Positions 42,236 to 51,156 of a DNA stretch of 64,000 bases are shown here, piece by piece. The notes beneath the pieces were generated by a model, which was given only the letters and a program-made list of their open reading frames with translations, was not told the DNA's origin and searched no databases. The DNA comes from JAFGIN01 sp050301235. Its GTDB lineage: Bacteria > Fibrobacterota > Chitinivibrionia > Chitinivibrionales > Chitinispirillaceae. The translations under genes and the position numbers were made by a program. Within the stretch, counting starts at the first letter, position 1. Every line of letters begins with the position of its first letter. The stretch is taken from NCBI GenBank assembly GCA_050301235.1, contig JBNKZD010000144.1, positions 1 to 64,000 on the forward strand, given 5' to 3'.

Positions 42236-43243
42236 TTATAGTAACAACCTTTTTTTGTTTTTGAATAGTACTATCAAAAAGAAAGGTCCTCCCAGAAGCG
42301 CCGTGATTATCCCGACCGGGACTTCTGAAGGCGGCACGATACTTCGTGCAAGTGTGTCAGCAAGAACTAGAAACACTCCTCCCGAAAGAAATGCGCAGAA
42401 CGCAAGTAACCGGTGGCGAATTCCCGGAATGAGCATTCTACAGGCGTGCGGTGCTATAATGCCGATAAAGCCGATTGGTCCGCAGATTGCAACAATTCCA
42501 CCCACTGCAAGTACGACAATTGCGATAAATATATTACGACTCAGCCGGACATTAACACCTCGGGAGTGGGCAATGCTATCACCGGTTACCAGCTGATCAA
42601 GTTGCGGCATGTATATCCACCCAATAATAAAAAATATCAGCAGGGGTATACACATTAAAAATAACAGAGAGTAATTCACCCCATCAACCCCTCCCATGAT
42701 CCATCTGACAATCTGGAATGATTTGTGAAGTCCACCTACAAAATGGACAAACATGATCATTCCGGAACACACAGTTGCAATGACAACTCCTGCAAGAAGA
42801 ATGGTACTCGAATTAGACTCTCTTGACCAGGCAAAACCGTAGATGATCGTTATCGAGCAGAGTGCTCCTACAAATGCTCCCAGTGCAACAATCGATAATC
42901 CAAATACCGATCCACCGATTCCTGCAAGAATACAGAGTGCAGCACCCAGTGATGCACCACTTGAAACACCAAGAGTATAGGGGTCGGCAAGAGAGTTGCG
43001 AAAAATACCCTGACAGATCATCCCTGAAACAGCAAGTCCTCCACCGGCAATCAGTGCAACAAGTACCCTTGGCATTCGTATCGAAAAGAAAATAAACCTC
43101 AAATTTTCATCATGAATTAAATCCTGTGGTGATATAAAAACCATTCCGACCATAGGAGAGACAACCATCACGACAAATGCTATTACAGCCAGACCTGTTA
43201 CAATCAATACTGTTTTTGTCTGTTTCAGCATATTCCACCCCAT
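42236..43243 (-). CDS. btuC: BtuC-type cobalamin ABC transporter permease (FecCD family)
   Basis: The 335-residue product has about ten membrane helices. FecCD signatures include R-M-P-R-V-L-V-A-L-I-A-G-G-G-L-A, G-A-S-L-G-A-A-L and G-L-I-A-P-H-type G-I-I-A-P-H-A-C-R. With the ATPase and binding protein it imports corrinoids across the inner membrane. It overlaps btuD by 19 bases. The riboswitch 4 kb upstream in the same transcript argues for cobalamin over iron-siderophore as substrate. Confidence 0.93.
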   Translation of the reverse strand: MGWNMLKQTKTVLIVTGLAVIAFVVMVVSPMVGMVFISPQDLIHDENLRFIFFSIRMPRVLVALIAGGGLAVSGMICQGIFRNSLADPYTLGVSSGASLGAALCILAGIGGSVFGLSIVALGAFVGALCSITIIYGFAWSRESNSSTILLAGVVIATVCSGMIMFVHFVGGLHKSFQIVRWIMGGVDGVNYSLLFLMCIPLLIFFIIGWIYMPQLDQLVTGDSIAHSRGVNVRLSRNIFIAIVVLAVGGIVAICGPIGFIGIIAPHACRMLIPGIRHRLLAFCAFLSGGVFLVLADTLARSIVPPSEVPVGIITALLGGPFFLIVLFKNKKRLLL

Positions 43244-44037
43244 GAACCAAAAACAGGTTCATTCTTTACATTGCAGGTAAATTGTCTGAATGGAATTCCA
43301 AAAACATCTTCAAGAATTCCAGGGCACCTGTCTTTAAATGTTTCTGTAGTACCAGCATAGGTTGTTTTTCCGTTTCGCAATGCTGCAATGTGACTGCACT
43401 GGTATATTGCACTGTTAATATCATGAGTAATCATGATTGTAGTCAGATCGGTTGTATCATGAAGCCGCCTGAGTGCATCAAAGAAGAGATGTTCGTGCGC
43501 TGGATCAAGAAATGTGGTGGGTTCATCGAGCAATAACAGCGGGGAGTCCTGGGCTACAGCTCCGGCAAGAAGTACTCTCTGAAGTTCTCCGCCACTGAGA
43601 GTGTTCATGGTCCGGTTAACCAGATGCTTTACATCACATACTGCAAGTGCATTTTCGACAAGTTCCCTGTCACTGCTTTGCGGTTGACCCACTAGCCCTG
43701 TCGATACATATCTGCCTAACATGACAAAGTCATACACCGAATAGGGAATTATTCCATCCGGTTTTTGAGGAACATACGCCATCACTTGAGCACGAAGTCT
43801 TGGTTTATATAAACGAAGCGACTTCCCATTCAGAAGTACTTCTCCCTTATTCTGATGTAGTAATCCTGCAATTACCTTTATAAGTGTGGATTTACCGGCT
43901 CCGTTAGGCCCGATTATCGCCCACCGTTCATTTTTCTTAACTGTCAGGGAGATGCCACCGAGAACCTCACCATTTTCAAAAGAAACATGAATATCAACCG
44001 TCTCAACCACATTCTTTCTACTTTCAGTCATTTTCAC
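43225..44037 (-). CDS. btuD: BtuD-type cobalamin ABC transporter ATPase
   Basis: The 270-residue product has Walker A G-P-N-G-A-G-K-S-T-L, ABC signature L-S-G-G-E-L-Q-R, Walker B L-L-L-L-D-E-P-T and the switch His in M-I-T-H-D. These are complete. It energises the BtuC permease. The ORF overlaps btuF by 14 and btuC by 19 bases, so the three are translationally coupled. Confidence 0.95.
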   Translation of the reverse strand: MKMTESRKNVVETVDIHVSFENGEVLGGISLTVKKNERWAIIGPNGAGKSTLIKVIAGLLHQNKGEVLLNGKSLRLYKPRLRAQVMAYVPQKPDGIIPYSVYDFVMLGRYVSTGLVGQPQSSDRELVENALAVCDVKHLVNRTMNTLSGGELQRVLLAGAVAQDSPLLLLDEPTTFLDPAHEHLFFDALRRLHDTTDLTTIMITHDINSAIYQCSHIAALRNGKTTYAGTTETFKDRCPGILEDVFGIPFRQFTCNVKNEPVFGSWGGIC

Positions 44038-44911
44038 GGCCCGTTGATGCTTCTACGATAATCTTCCTGAAATCCTCGATCAACAATACAATCCGTGGTC
44101 CGGGAACAGTTGCATACTCTTTCTGAACACAAAAAACTTTGTTTGCATGTACTGCCTTCACACGACTGAGCGATTTCCAGTCTCCCACTAGCTGATCACA
44201 GTTAAAACTCCCCATTGTCGCTGCTGCATCGATTATGATATCCGGTTCCAGAGCCATGATCCCCTCATAACTCAGTGATGGGTACATCGGAACAGAATCC
44301 CTGAATGCGTTCCTTCCCCCGGCAGCCTCAATGATCTGGTTATAAATCGTCGATATCCCGGAAACAAAAACGCTCTTTACACTACCAGAGCCCGGGGCTT
44401 CCCTGCCTACACATAGAAGAACTTTTGGTCGTAAAGAGTCTGCAATTTGGCCCGATTTCATATAGTTTTTAAAAACAGTTACCAAACTGTCAGATTTTGA
44501 TATGGAACCACAAACTGTTTCAATTGCCACAAAAGAACTGCAAATATTCGCAAAATTTGTATTATCAACCGTAAGCGTTTTGATATTGAACCGTTCCAGC
44601 GCTTCCTTCTGATGGTTATGCTCCTGTGTCAAAATAACGATATCCGGATGCAGTGAGACAATTTTTTCGATATTAACGTCACTGTACCCGCCAACTTTAT
44701 CGATCTGTTTTACTTCAGGTGGGAAGGTGCAATACGAAGTAACTCCAATAACCCGCTCACCAAGTCCAAGTGCAAACAGTGTTTCTGTAATACTTGGCGC
44801 AAGCGAAACGATGCGTATCGGAATTTTAGTGACAACTGGATGTTTCTGTTGTGAACAGGCAATTATGACTAAGATCAGTAAAATTGAATAAAGACTTTTT
44901 TTAGTTTTCAT
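44024..44911 (-). CDS. btuF: BtuF-type cobalamin-binding lipoprotein
   Basis: The 295-residue product has a lipobox signal (I-I-A-C at about residue 19) and the BtuF fold: R-I-V-S-L-A-P-S-I-T-E-T-L-F-A-L-G-L-G, V-G-G-Y-S-D-V-N and Y-P-S-L-S-Y-E-G-I-M. In a didermic cell it would sit in the periplasm on the inner membrane and hand corrinoids to BtuCD. It is closely related in its N-terminus to the leaderless copy at 41384, suggesting duplication inside the operon. Confidence 0.92.
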   Translation of the reverse strand: MKTKKSLYSILLILVIIACSQQKHPVVTKIPIRIVSLAPSITETLFALGLGERVIGVTSYCTFPPEVKQIDKVGGYSDVNIEKIVSLHPDIVILTQEHNHQKEALERFNIKTLTVDNTNFANICSSFVAIETVCGSISKSDSLVTVFKNYMKSGQIADSLRPKVLLCVGREAPGSGSVKSVFVSGISTIYNQIIEAAGGRNAFRDSVPMYPSLSYEGIMALEPDIIIDAAATMGSFNCDQLVGDWKSLSRVKAVHANKVFCVQKEYATVPGPRIVLLIEDFRKIIVEASTGREND

Positions 44912-44952
44912 ATTTTTTTAAATTAAACGCAAATTCGCATTATTCCGCGTTC

Positions 44953-45051
44953 GCCTCTCTCCCTACCCCCTCTCCACTCTGTGGAGAGTTACAGCATCTC
45001 TCTTATTCTTCTCCCTTCTCCATCGAATGGAGAGGGGGGAAGAGGGGTGAG
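44953..45051. repeat. Pyrimidine-rich palindromic repeat inside the B12 operon
   Basis: The left arm is cctctctccctaccccctct and onward; the right arm read on the other strand is cctcacccctcttcccccct and onward, each ending in a small tggagag-type hairpin. The whole fits a long imperfect stem. It occupies the gap between the propeller lipoprotein gene and btuF. A shorter relative lies near 13590. Confidence 0.6.
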
Positions 45052-45074
45052 GTAAGACATCAGCGAAAGGAGAA

Positions 45075-46673
45075 TCACCTTATAATCGCAAACCCCGATG
45101 GAGCCAGTGATTTGACTGTTCTTACCGTCGGCCCAATCTGAATATTATTCTCAAATATCCTTACTCCCGTTTCAACATCATCGCGTTCCCCGACAAATAA
45201 CCTTTTACTTACCGAATCGTAGAAGATTCCGCCAAAAGCGTCCTTGACACCGTCAAGTTTAGCAACAACTGTCTTTTCTACTGCATCGATTTCAAGCACT
45301 GAAGTTTTTTTACTTTCCAAATAACTGGTGATATAAAATCGATTCCCCTCTTTATATACGATTTGATTGGGTGATCCTCCCAGCATTGATTCTTCAAACA
45401 ATACAGTTACCTTTCTGGTTGCAAGATCGACCATCTCAATACCGCCATCGTTTTGACTAAAGATACTACCTGGACTGGTAATGTACAATGCACCATTTGC
45501 GTATGACATTGCATAACTATTTTGAAATTTGAGCGGGATAGTATCAACGATTGAATCTCTATAGATATTTATTTTTAAAATCAGGCCTGGTGCACCGGGA
45601 ATAAATCCGTTACTTCGCTGCAGTAATACGTACAGATAGGATTCAGCAAACTGAAGATCTGTGGCGTATGGACTGCTATTGTTGTTGTCTGGCATATAAG
45701 TATAATCGGAAATATCTATATGATTTAAAAAGGTACCTGTCGATGGGTCGAGTACAGTAATCTCGGGTTCGTTGTGATTGGTCACGTACGCTTTTCGCTC
45801 ATCAACAAACTCGATATCGTATGGGTTCCAGTTTTTTCCGAGTTTTTTCCGATAAAGGAATGCATCTTCACCCTTCTTTGATGGATCATATTTAACCAGG
45901 TTATCAGCACCATTCCTTTCCAAAAGATAAACAAATCCATCAAATGACCGAATCACGATATCACTATATATGGGTGTCCCCATGTCATTGATTTTACAGG
46001 TTTTTATAGACATCCGTTCCATCAGTCCCAATGTAGAGTCTGTTTGGGTGATAAAGAGTGTTCCTGCAGGATAAAGCCGGATTGTAGTACTTGTATCAGT
46101 CCCGAGTGGATTTCTTACTACAACATGATAGGTACCAGAATCTGCATTTGAAAATGATGATATCGCATAAGTCCTTCCAACAGCACCAGTTAACGGCTGC
46201 CTATCTTTATACCACTGGAAATAAAATGGCGACATCCCGGAAACTTTTGCGAGCAGAACTATTGAATCTTTATAGTCAAGACCTTTTGATCCCGGGAAAT
46301 TTGCAATTAAAGGTTCACCTCCACTGATATAGAGATGCACTTTCTGACTTATAACATAGCTTGACTTATTTGAGACAAATACAAAGTATTCGCCGGTATC
46401 GGTATACGATACGTTTGTAAAAACAAGTACGGAGTCTTTCGCATATGGGATCATTGTATCAGCGCGAAACCACTGAAAATCGATATTAGGATCTGATGCA
46501 ACCGAAACTTTGAAAGATACGTTATCCCCAAACATTGCTGCTACACTCTGAGGTTCAGTAAGAATCTGTGGCTTAGCATCTTCAGAATCTTCAGGGTCAT
46601 TAAGACATCCTGTTGTCATCAAAAGCAGTACATTCAACAGTAGTACCATCAGAACACTGTGTAATTTACGCAT
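45075..46673 (-). CDS. Surface lipoprotein with two Ig-like domains and a BtuG-like beta-propeller
   Basis: From the ATG at 46673 (strong ggaagga site) the product has 532 residues; an open frame to 46751 adds no signal peptide. The leader ends M-T-T-G-C, a lipobox. Two Ig-like domains follow (about 30-120 and 120-205; I-L-T-E-P-Q-S-V, then Y-F-Q-W-Y-K-D-R-Q-P-L-T-G and A-D-S-G-T-Y-H-V-V-V). Residues of about 215-532 are a YncE/YVTN-like propeller (Y-D-I-E-F-V-D-E-R-K-A-Y-V-T-N-H, I-T-V-L-D-P-S-T-G). Bacteroides BtuG is a propeller lipoprotein that captures B12 for BtuB. Position directly behind the riboswitch and btuB remnant supports the same role, though homology could not be tested. Confidence 0.75.
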   Translation of the reverse strand: MRKLHSVLMVLLLNVLLLMTTGCLNDPEDSEDAKPQILTEPQSVAAMFGDNVSFKVSVASDPNIDFQWFRADTMIPYAKDSVLVFTNVSYTDTGEYFVFVSNKSSYVISQKVHLYISGGEPLIANFPGSKGLDYKDSIVLLAKVSGMSPFYFQWYKDRQPLTGAVGRTYAISSFSNADSGTYHVVVRNPLGTDTSTTIRLYPAGTLFITQTDSTLGLMERMSIKTCKINDMGTPIYSDIVIRSFDGFVYLLERNGADNLVKYDPSKKGEDAFLYRKKLGKNWNPYDIEFVDERKAYVTNHNEPEITVLDPSTGTFLNHIDISDYTYMPDNNNSSPYATDLQFAESYLYVLLQRSNGFIPGAPGLILKINIYRDSIVDTIPLKFQNSYAMSYANGALYITSPGSIFSQNDGGIEMVDLATRKVTVLFEESMLGGSPNQIVYKEGNRFYITSYLESKKTSVLEIDAVEKTVVAKLDGVKDAFGGIFYDSVSKRLFVGERDDVETGVRIFENNIQIGPTVRTVKSLAPSGFAIIR

Positions 46674-46717
46674 AATGTCATCACTCCTTCCATTTGGGGC
46701 ATCATTTTTACATTTTT

Positions 46718-47388
46718 CTAAAAAGAATATCCAACAGAAAAATTCCACCATGCTGCTGGTGTTATCAGTGTTTCACTTCCGGTTTCGAAACTGTTACCGA
46801 GTGATTGTAGTTTACCAAATTTTATATTTTCAACAGACACTCTTACATCAAAGTGTTGCCTGACAAAAGAACAAACCTTGCACTTTTACATTATCAAAAG
46901 GATAATACTTCATTTCAAGCCTTCCATCAAGGGAATGTTCTACCATCCCGGATGATGCGGATCCTTTAACTGAACCACCATGCGAAGAACCGAATCCCGG
47001 TGTGCTCAGCAATAACATCTGCAACACTCTTATTAGTACCAATCCACTCATCAGGGCCAATTATCAGCACGGAACGATTCGATTCCAGAAGCTGCTCATG
47101 GCTTCCTGAGGTTACAACGATTTTTTGTAATTGAGGGATTACTGTATCAACGGATAGATTTTTTTGCTGAATCGGCTGGGCAATCTCACTTATTGAAGAA
47201 TCGGAGGGTAATACAGGAGAATACGATATAGAATCTTGAGAAAACAAGTGAAGAGAAGCACTCAGAGATGCCTCCTGAGCAATCACGAAAAATGAAAACA
47301 ATAAAGTGCATAAAAGCACTACAATTCCAATTAAAAATCTTAATGCCACGAAAACTACTCCCTGAACCCTGTATCCCTGAGAGTCCAA
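46718..47388 (-). pseudogene. btuB: Internally deleted btuB-type TonB-dependent receptor
   Basis: The 5' part (46966-47388) codes a signal-like segment, then K-I-V-V-T-S-G and K-S-V-A-D-V-I-A-E-H-T-G-I-R, the start of a TonB plug domain as in BtuB. The frame then shifts, and barrel-like sequence follows: L-E-M-K-Y-Y-P-F-D-N-V-K-V, then in a further frame F-D-V-R-V-S-V-E-N-I-K-F and W-W-N-F-S-V-G-Y-S-F with the terminal Phe of an outer-membrane barrel, ending at 46718. Full receivers of this family are about 600 residues; some 400 codons of plug and barrel are gone. The gene is therefore dead, although it sits right after the cobalamin riboswitch. Confidence 0.8.
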
Positions 47389-47403
47389 AAGTAAGGAACA
47401 CTA

Positions 47404-47637
47404 TTTCAGGCAGGTCTCCTGGCTCTCCCCGGTACTGTCGCCTTCCCATCCCCATTCCTCGTAACTTGCGCGAAGTCGAAAGGTACGGTGTGAAAACAGT
47501 GGCTTTGGTTGACAGTCCCCCACTTTCGCTTAAAGCATCAGTGAGCAGGCCAATGATAAGTTTCCTTAACAATCGACCCGAGGATTACAGTGGCAGGTCC
47601 GCTCCGGAATCACACCGGAATTCCCTGGCTCCTGAAA
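47404..47637 (-). promoter_or_regulatory. Cobalamin riboswitch
   Basis: Read on the minus strand, P1 arms tttcagg (47637 downward) and cctgaaa (to 47404) close the element. Inside are ggaattccggtgtgattccg, the B12 box gccactg (47588-47594) and the conserved 3' block gggaaggcgacag with gagccaggagacctgcc. This is the standard adenosylcobalamin aptamer arrangement. It precedes the btuB remnant and the whole minus-strand operon down to 40180, and should repress expression when corrinoid is plentiful. Confidence 0.95.
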
Positions 47638-47744
47638 ACCCAATTTTTGTTGTGAATCAAAATAATGGAAGGGCGGGGTGATGTCAATTTAAAAGTATTT
47701 CTTTTTTCTATCAATATTGAGCCTTTAAAATACAATAAACTTAA

Positions 47745-48418
47745 CTAGGACCGCGTCAGTGTGGAAAAACGACACTGGCAAAACAAATTATGAAACATTT
47801 TGAAGGTTCGCTGTATCTCGATATGGAAAGTCCTTCAGATCTGCGCAAACTTGATGATCCGGAGCTTTACCTTGAAAGCCACCAGGGCAGACACATTGTT
47901 ATAGATGAAATTCAACATAAAACCGATCTATTTCCCGTTTTGCGGTCATTTGTCGATAAAACAGAAAGAAAAAGTCTGATCATCGTGCTCGGCTCATCAT
48001 CCCAGGCCCTGATACGACAAGGAGGCGAGTCACTTGCAGGAAGAATAGCTCTAATAGCACTTTTTCCTCTTACTATAATGGAAGTTGATGACAAATCAAT
48101 CCAGGACCATTGGGTTCGGGGTGGTTTTCCAGATAGCATCACTGTTCCAGATGATGAACTTTCAAATCAATGGCGGAGTTATTTTATTAAAACTCTTGTT
48201 GAACGTGATCTACCTCAACTGGGGTTGAGATTGCCTGCATCTTCATTGCATCGGTTGATGCTTTTACTGGCACACAATCATGATACTTTGCTTAACTTGA
48301 GCAAAACAGGGGAGTTCTTTTGTGTATTGTGTGTCCGATTAATGAGACAATACCTTATAAAAATGGTGTTACAATTGGTGGTGTACGTCAGGTGATTGAG
48401 TTTATCAGGAAACAGTAG
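47745..48418 (+). pseudogene. Broken AAA/DUF4143-family ATPase
   Basis: The frame opens after a stop at 47742 with L-G-P-R-Q-C-G-K-T-T-L-A, a P-loop lacking the usual N-terminal 30 or so residues. Walker B is H-I-V-I-D-E-I-Q, and L-G-S-S-S-Q, L-A-G-R, and G-G-F-P-D are typical of the AAA_14/DUF4143 group often tied to toxin-antitoxin-like loci. After L-L-N-L-S-K the sequence loses similarity and ends at 48395; a short tail in another frame (I-G-G-V-R-Q-V-I-E-F-I-R-K) stops at 48418. It is a decayed gene. Confidence 0.7.
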
Positions 48419-48458
48419 CTGATTGTATAATTTCTTTCAATTCCCCTAAAAAATACTG

Positions 48459-48608
48459 TCATGGAAGTGCCTTGACATCGCCAAGTGTATATGATCGTGG
48501 ACTGTCAGACAGGTAAAATTTAGGATGATGACTGATTTTCTTGCGCATTGATTCAGGGTTGGGAAACAGTATGAATCCCAGAAGCGTGCCTTCCACAATC
48601 TGATAACA
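48459..48608 (-). pseudogene. DUF4143 C-terminal fragment, opposite strand
   Basis: Fifty codons read Y-Q-I-V-E-G-T-L-L-G-F and M-R-K-K-I-S-H-H-P-K-F-Y-L-S-D, the characteristic middle of DUF4143 domains (usually L-E-D-T-L-x-G-F and P-K-F-Y-F-F-D). Both ends lie at stops. It faces the broken ATPase at 47745-48418, so either an inversion split one gene or two relatives decayed. Confidence 0.6.
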
Positions 48609-48646
48609 TTACTTGTAAACAAGACTGATCCAACCAACCTCGCGGA

Positions 48647-49387
48647 TCACTTCAACCCCGAAAACAACTCCTGCGGCGTTGTACTATACCCGAAATGAGC
48701 TGTAAAGACCGCTTTCACATTCGAGTACTTTTTCAGTCGCTTATTGGATTCTGCCAACTGTTTAGTATTCATATTAAACAGAGGAATATGAACCTGTGCT
48801 TTCCCGTTTTCAATCTGGATTGCATCACCAGTAAACAGATACGAATCATTGACCAGATATGCACAATGACCTGGTGTATGTCCCTCCTGATTGACCACTC
48901 TTACGAAATAATCACCAATTGTAATTTTTTCATTATCCCGCACGGTGGTGTATATGACAGACACTTTGTTTTTAGTAAACGGTGCCCGGTTAATTGAGCG
49001 GAACAGCATATCAGCTTCCCGCTCATGTAAATAAAACTGCGCTTTTGGAAATGCGGCAACACCGTTGACATGATCAAAATCAGAGTGTGTGAGAAACACT
49101 TTTCTTACACACTCTGGGGCGATTGATAGTCTCTGCATCTCTTTGAGAACATTGTTTTTATTCAATCCGGCATCGATTGCAAAAAAAGTAGTATCATCAA
49201 CTTTGACAATATACATATTGGAAAAGCTGTCTTTCACAGCAAAAACGTCATCGTTAATCGCACTGCTTGGAACAGGTCGCAGTATTTTGAATTGAGCCTG
49301 ATATTTCCCTGAAATGTAAAAAAACAGACCTGTAAGAATCGAACCGATTGCCGCAATAACTATTAGTATGATTTTTCCTTTTTTCAT
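48647..49387 (-). CDS. Membrane-anchored metallo-beta-lactamase-fold hydrolase
   Basis: The 246-residue product has an N-terminal membrane helix (about 6-26). The MBL motif is T-H-S-D-F-D-H-V-N-G, a common variant in which the second His is Asp, followed by G-H-T-P-G-H-C-A-Y and F-T-G-D-A; the last His is in T-A-H-F-G-Y-S. It binds two metals and hydrolyses an unknown substrate, probably outside the cytoplasm. It stands alone between gene debris and the EamA transporter. Confidence 0.85.
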   Translation of the reverse strand: MKKGKIILIVIAAIGSILTGLFFYISGKYQAQFKILRPVPSSAINDDVFAVKDSFSNMYIVKVDDTTFFAIDAGLNKNNVLKEMQRLSIAPECVRKVFLTHSDFDHVNGVAAFPKAQFYLHEREADMLFRSINRAPFTKNKVSVIYTTVRDNEKITIGDYFVRVVNQEGHTPGHCAYLVNDSYLFTGDAIQIENGKAQVHIPLFNMNTKQLAESNKRLKKYSNVKAVFTAHFGYSTTPQELFSGLK

Positions 49388-49593
49388 CTCATTTCCATAT
49401 AGTTACAAATTTAATAATGGCTTTTACACCCAGATACAATATTCTTCATAATATACTTTTTGATTTTTAAAATGAAATAAAGGGTGCTTTTCAAATCATT
49501 GTCGAGGTATTTTCCTCAATACCCTGAAATTATATTCCTGATCGAAATATTCAGCGTTTTTATTTTTTTAAACTATGGTCAGGTTTCAACCTA

Positions 49594-50490
49594 ATGTGGC
49601 TTTTACTCAGTCTTCTTTCTGCTTTTTTCCTGGGAATGTATGATGTATCAAAAAAACACGCAGTTACCGGCAATGCGGTGTTTCCTGTGCTCTTTTTTTC
49701 AACAACTACAGGATTCCTCTGTACGCTACCATTTCTGCTTATTTCCTACTTTTCACCAGTAACAGCCCAAAAATTGCACTTTTTTGCAGGAAATCAGCCC
49801 GCAGGTGATCATCTTTTAGTAATGGCTAAATCTGTTATCGTTGGAACTTCATGGGTGCTTTCCTACTTTGGTCTCAAACATCTTCCTATCACCATAGCAT
49901 CACCGCTACGCGCCACAGCGCCTCTTTTTACTGTACTTTTTGCAGTGACGCTTTTTGGAGAACGCCCATCGTTGCCACAGTCTATTGGTATTGCGTTGAT
50001 ACTTTTCTCTTATTTTCTCTATTCTCTTTCCAACCGAAAATCTTCCTTCTCAAAAGCACCGGTAATCTGGATACTCTTTATGATATTTTCTGCAATCACC
50101 GGAGCGATCAGTGCAGGATTTGACAAATATCTGCTTCAATCCAGAAGTTTGCCACCAATGTTTGTCCTATCCTGGTTCCTTTTCTACCTTGCAGTAATTT
50201 ACGGAATCATTTCGATGATTTTCTGGTTTCCGCAACGAAAAAAACTGACTCCATTCTCACTGCGGCTATCAATTGGGCTTATAGGATCATTGCTTGTCAT
50301 TGCAGATATCACCTATATGAACGCACTTTCCGATCCCATAGCAAAACTTGCACTTGTTTCGGCAATCCGGCGGTCGAATGTGCTTATCTCTTTTATTGGG
50401 GGAATGGTGCTGTTCCGTGAAGGAGATTTACGGAGGAAGATTGTTCCGTTTGTTGGGATTATTACTGGGTTGATTCTGATAATGGGGTGA
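49594..50490 (+). CDS. EamA-family (DMT) transporter
   Basis: The 298-residue product has ten membrane helices in two halves, as in drug/metabolite exporters. The first-half signature is L-P-I-T-I-A-S-P-L-R-A-T-A-P-L-F-T-V-L, the second-half counterpart is K-L-A-L-V-S-A-I-R-R-S-N-V-L, and F-G-E-R-P-S and F-R-E-G-D are the matching EamA loop blocks. The substrate is unknown. Its last 29 bases overlap the convergent outer-membrane protein gene. Confidence 0.88.
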   Translation: MWLLLSLLSAFFLGMYDVSKKHAVTGNAVFPVLFFSTTTGFLCTLPFLLISYFSPVTAQKLHFFAGNQPAGDHLLVMAKSVIVGTSWVLSYFGLKHLPITIASPLRATAPLFTVLFAVTLFGERPSLPQSIGIALILFSYFLYSLSNRKSSFSKAPVIWILFMIFSAITGAISAGFDKYLLQSRSLPPMFVLSWFLFYLAVIYGIISMIFWFPQRKKLTPFSLRLSIGLIGSLLVIADITYMNALSDPIAKLALVSAIRRSNVLISFIGGMVLFREGDLRRKIVPFVGIITGLILIMG

Positions 50491-51156
50491 AAACTGGTAT
50501 TTGAACAACAGCATGTAACGCCAGTTCAAAATAATTGATTGAAACGTTTTCTGTTGAGTGTATTACAGAAGTGCCGGCATTGAAGATCGGATCAGCTTTT
50601 TCTGAAACATGCGCAACTGGTACTCCTGAAGTATTTAAGATGTTGATAGGCATTTTTTCAAATCTAACTCTATGGAAATACCCTGAACACAAGATACTTA
50701 AAATACGATTGACAGAATATCCTGCACCAAGTGAAAAACTAAGCCCATTTCCTGAATAGGATTTCTTACTGAAGTAAGATAGGTTCGTAAACCCTGTTTC
50801 TAAAGGAAAAAATAGTGCACACCTTGATAACTTAAATGCCGCTTCAGCATTCACCGAATTTTGGAGACAATAGGAATTGTCATTAATGGTGAAATAACAA
50901 AAATTGTTCAACAAACCTACTCTTAAATTATGATTAATGTTAAATGCATAATTAAGCCCGCCAGAAAAAGTAATACTTGAATATTTTGCATCATACCCGC
51001 CTTCATTAGGTTGGTGAAAAACAGGAAATTTTTTCGAATCGACAATTGATGTTCCGAGGTGAATCCCGATAGAGCTATAAGGAATTTTCTGTTGTGCATT
51101 TGCCGAGCAAAAAAAAAACTATAGAAAATTATATATGAGGTAGAGAACCTGAGCAT
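50462..51156 (-). pseudogene. Outer-membrane barrel protein, frame interrupted at a T10 tract
   Basis: The ATG at 51156 has an aaaaggaaat site and opens a signal peptide (M-L-R-F-S-T-S-Y-I-I-F-Y-S-F-F-F). The coding strand then has ten T (plus-strand A run at 51109-51118). In the existing frame translation goes to an unrelated 77-residue product. With one more T, or two fewer, it continues C-S-A-N-A-Q-Q-K-I-P and stays open to the stop at 50462, giving about 231 residues with strands such as F-N-I-N-H-N-L-R-V-G-L and F-S-L-G-A-G-Y-S-V. It could be a phase-variable gene, a pseudogene or a homopolymer sequencing error. Confidence 0.65.

Noticed and set aside
47186..47572. 128-codon minus-strand ORF
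   Set aside because: It reads through the cobalamin riboswitch, which explains the conservation of this sequence.
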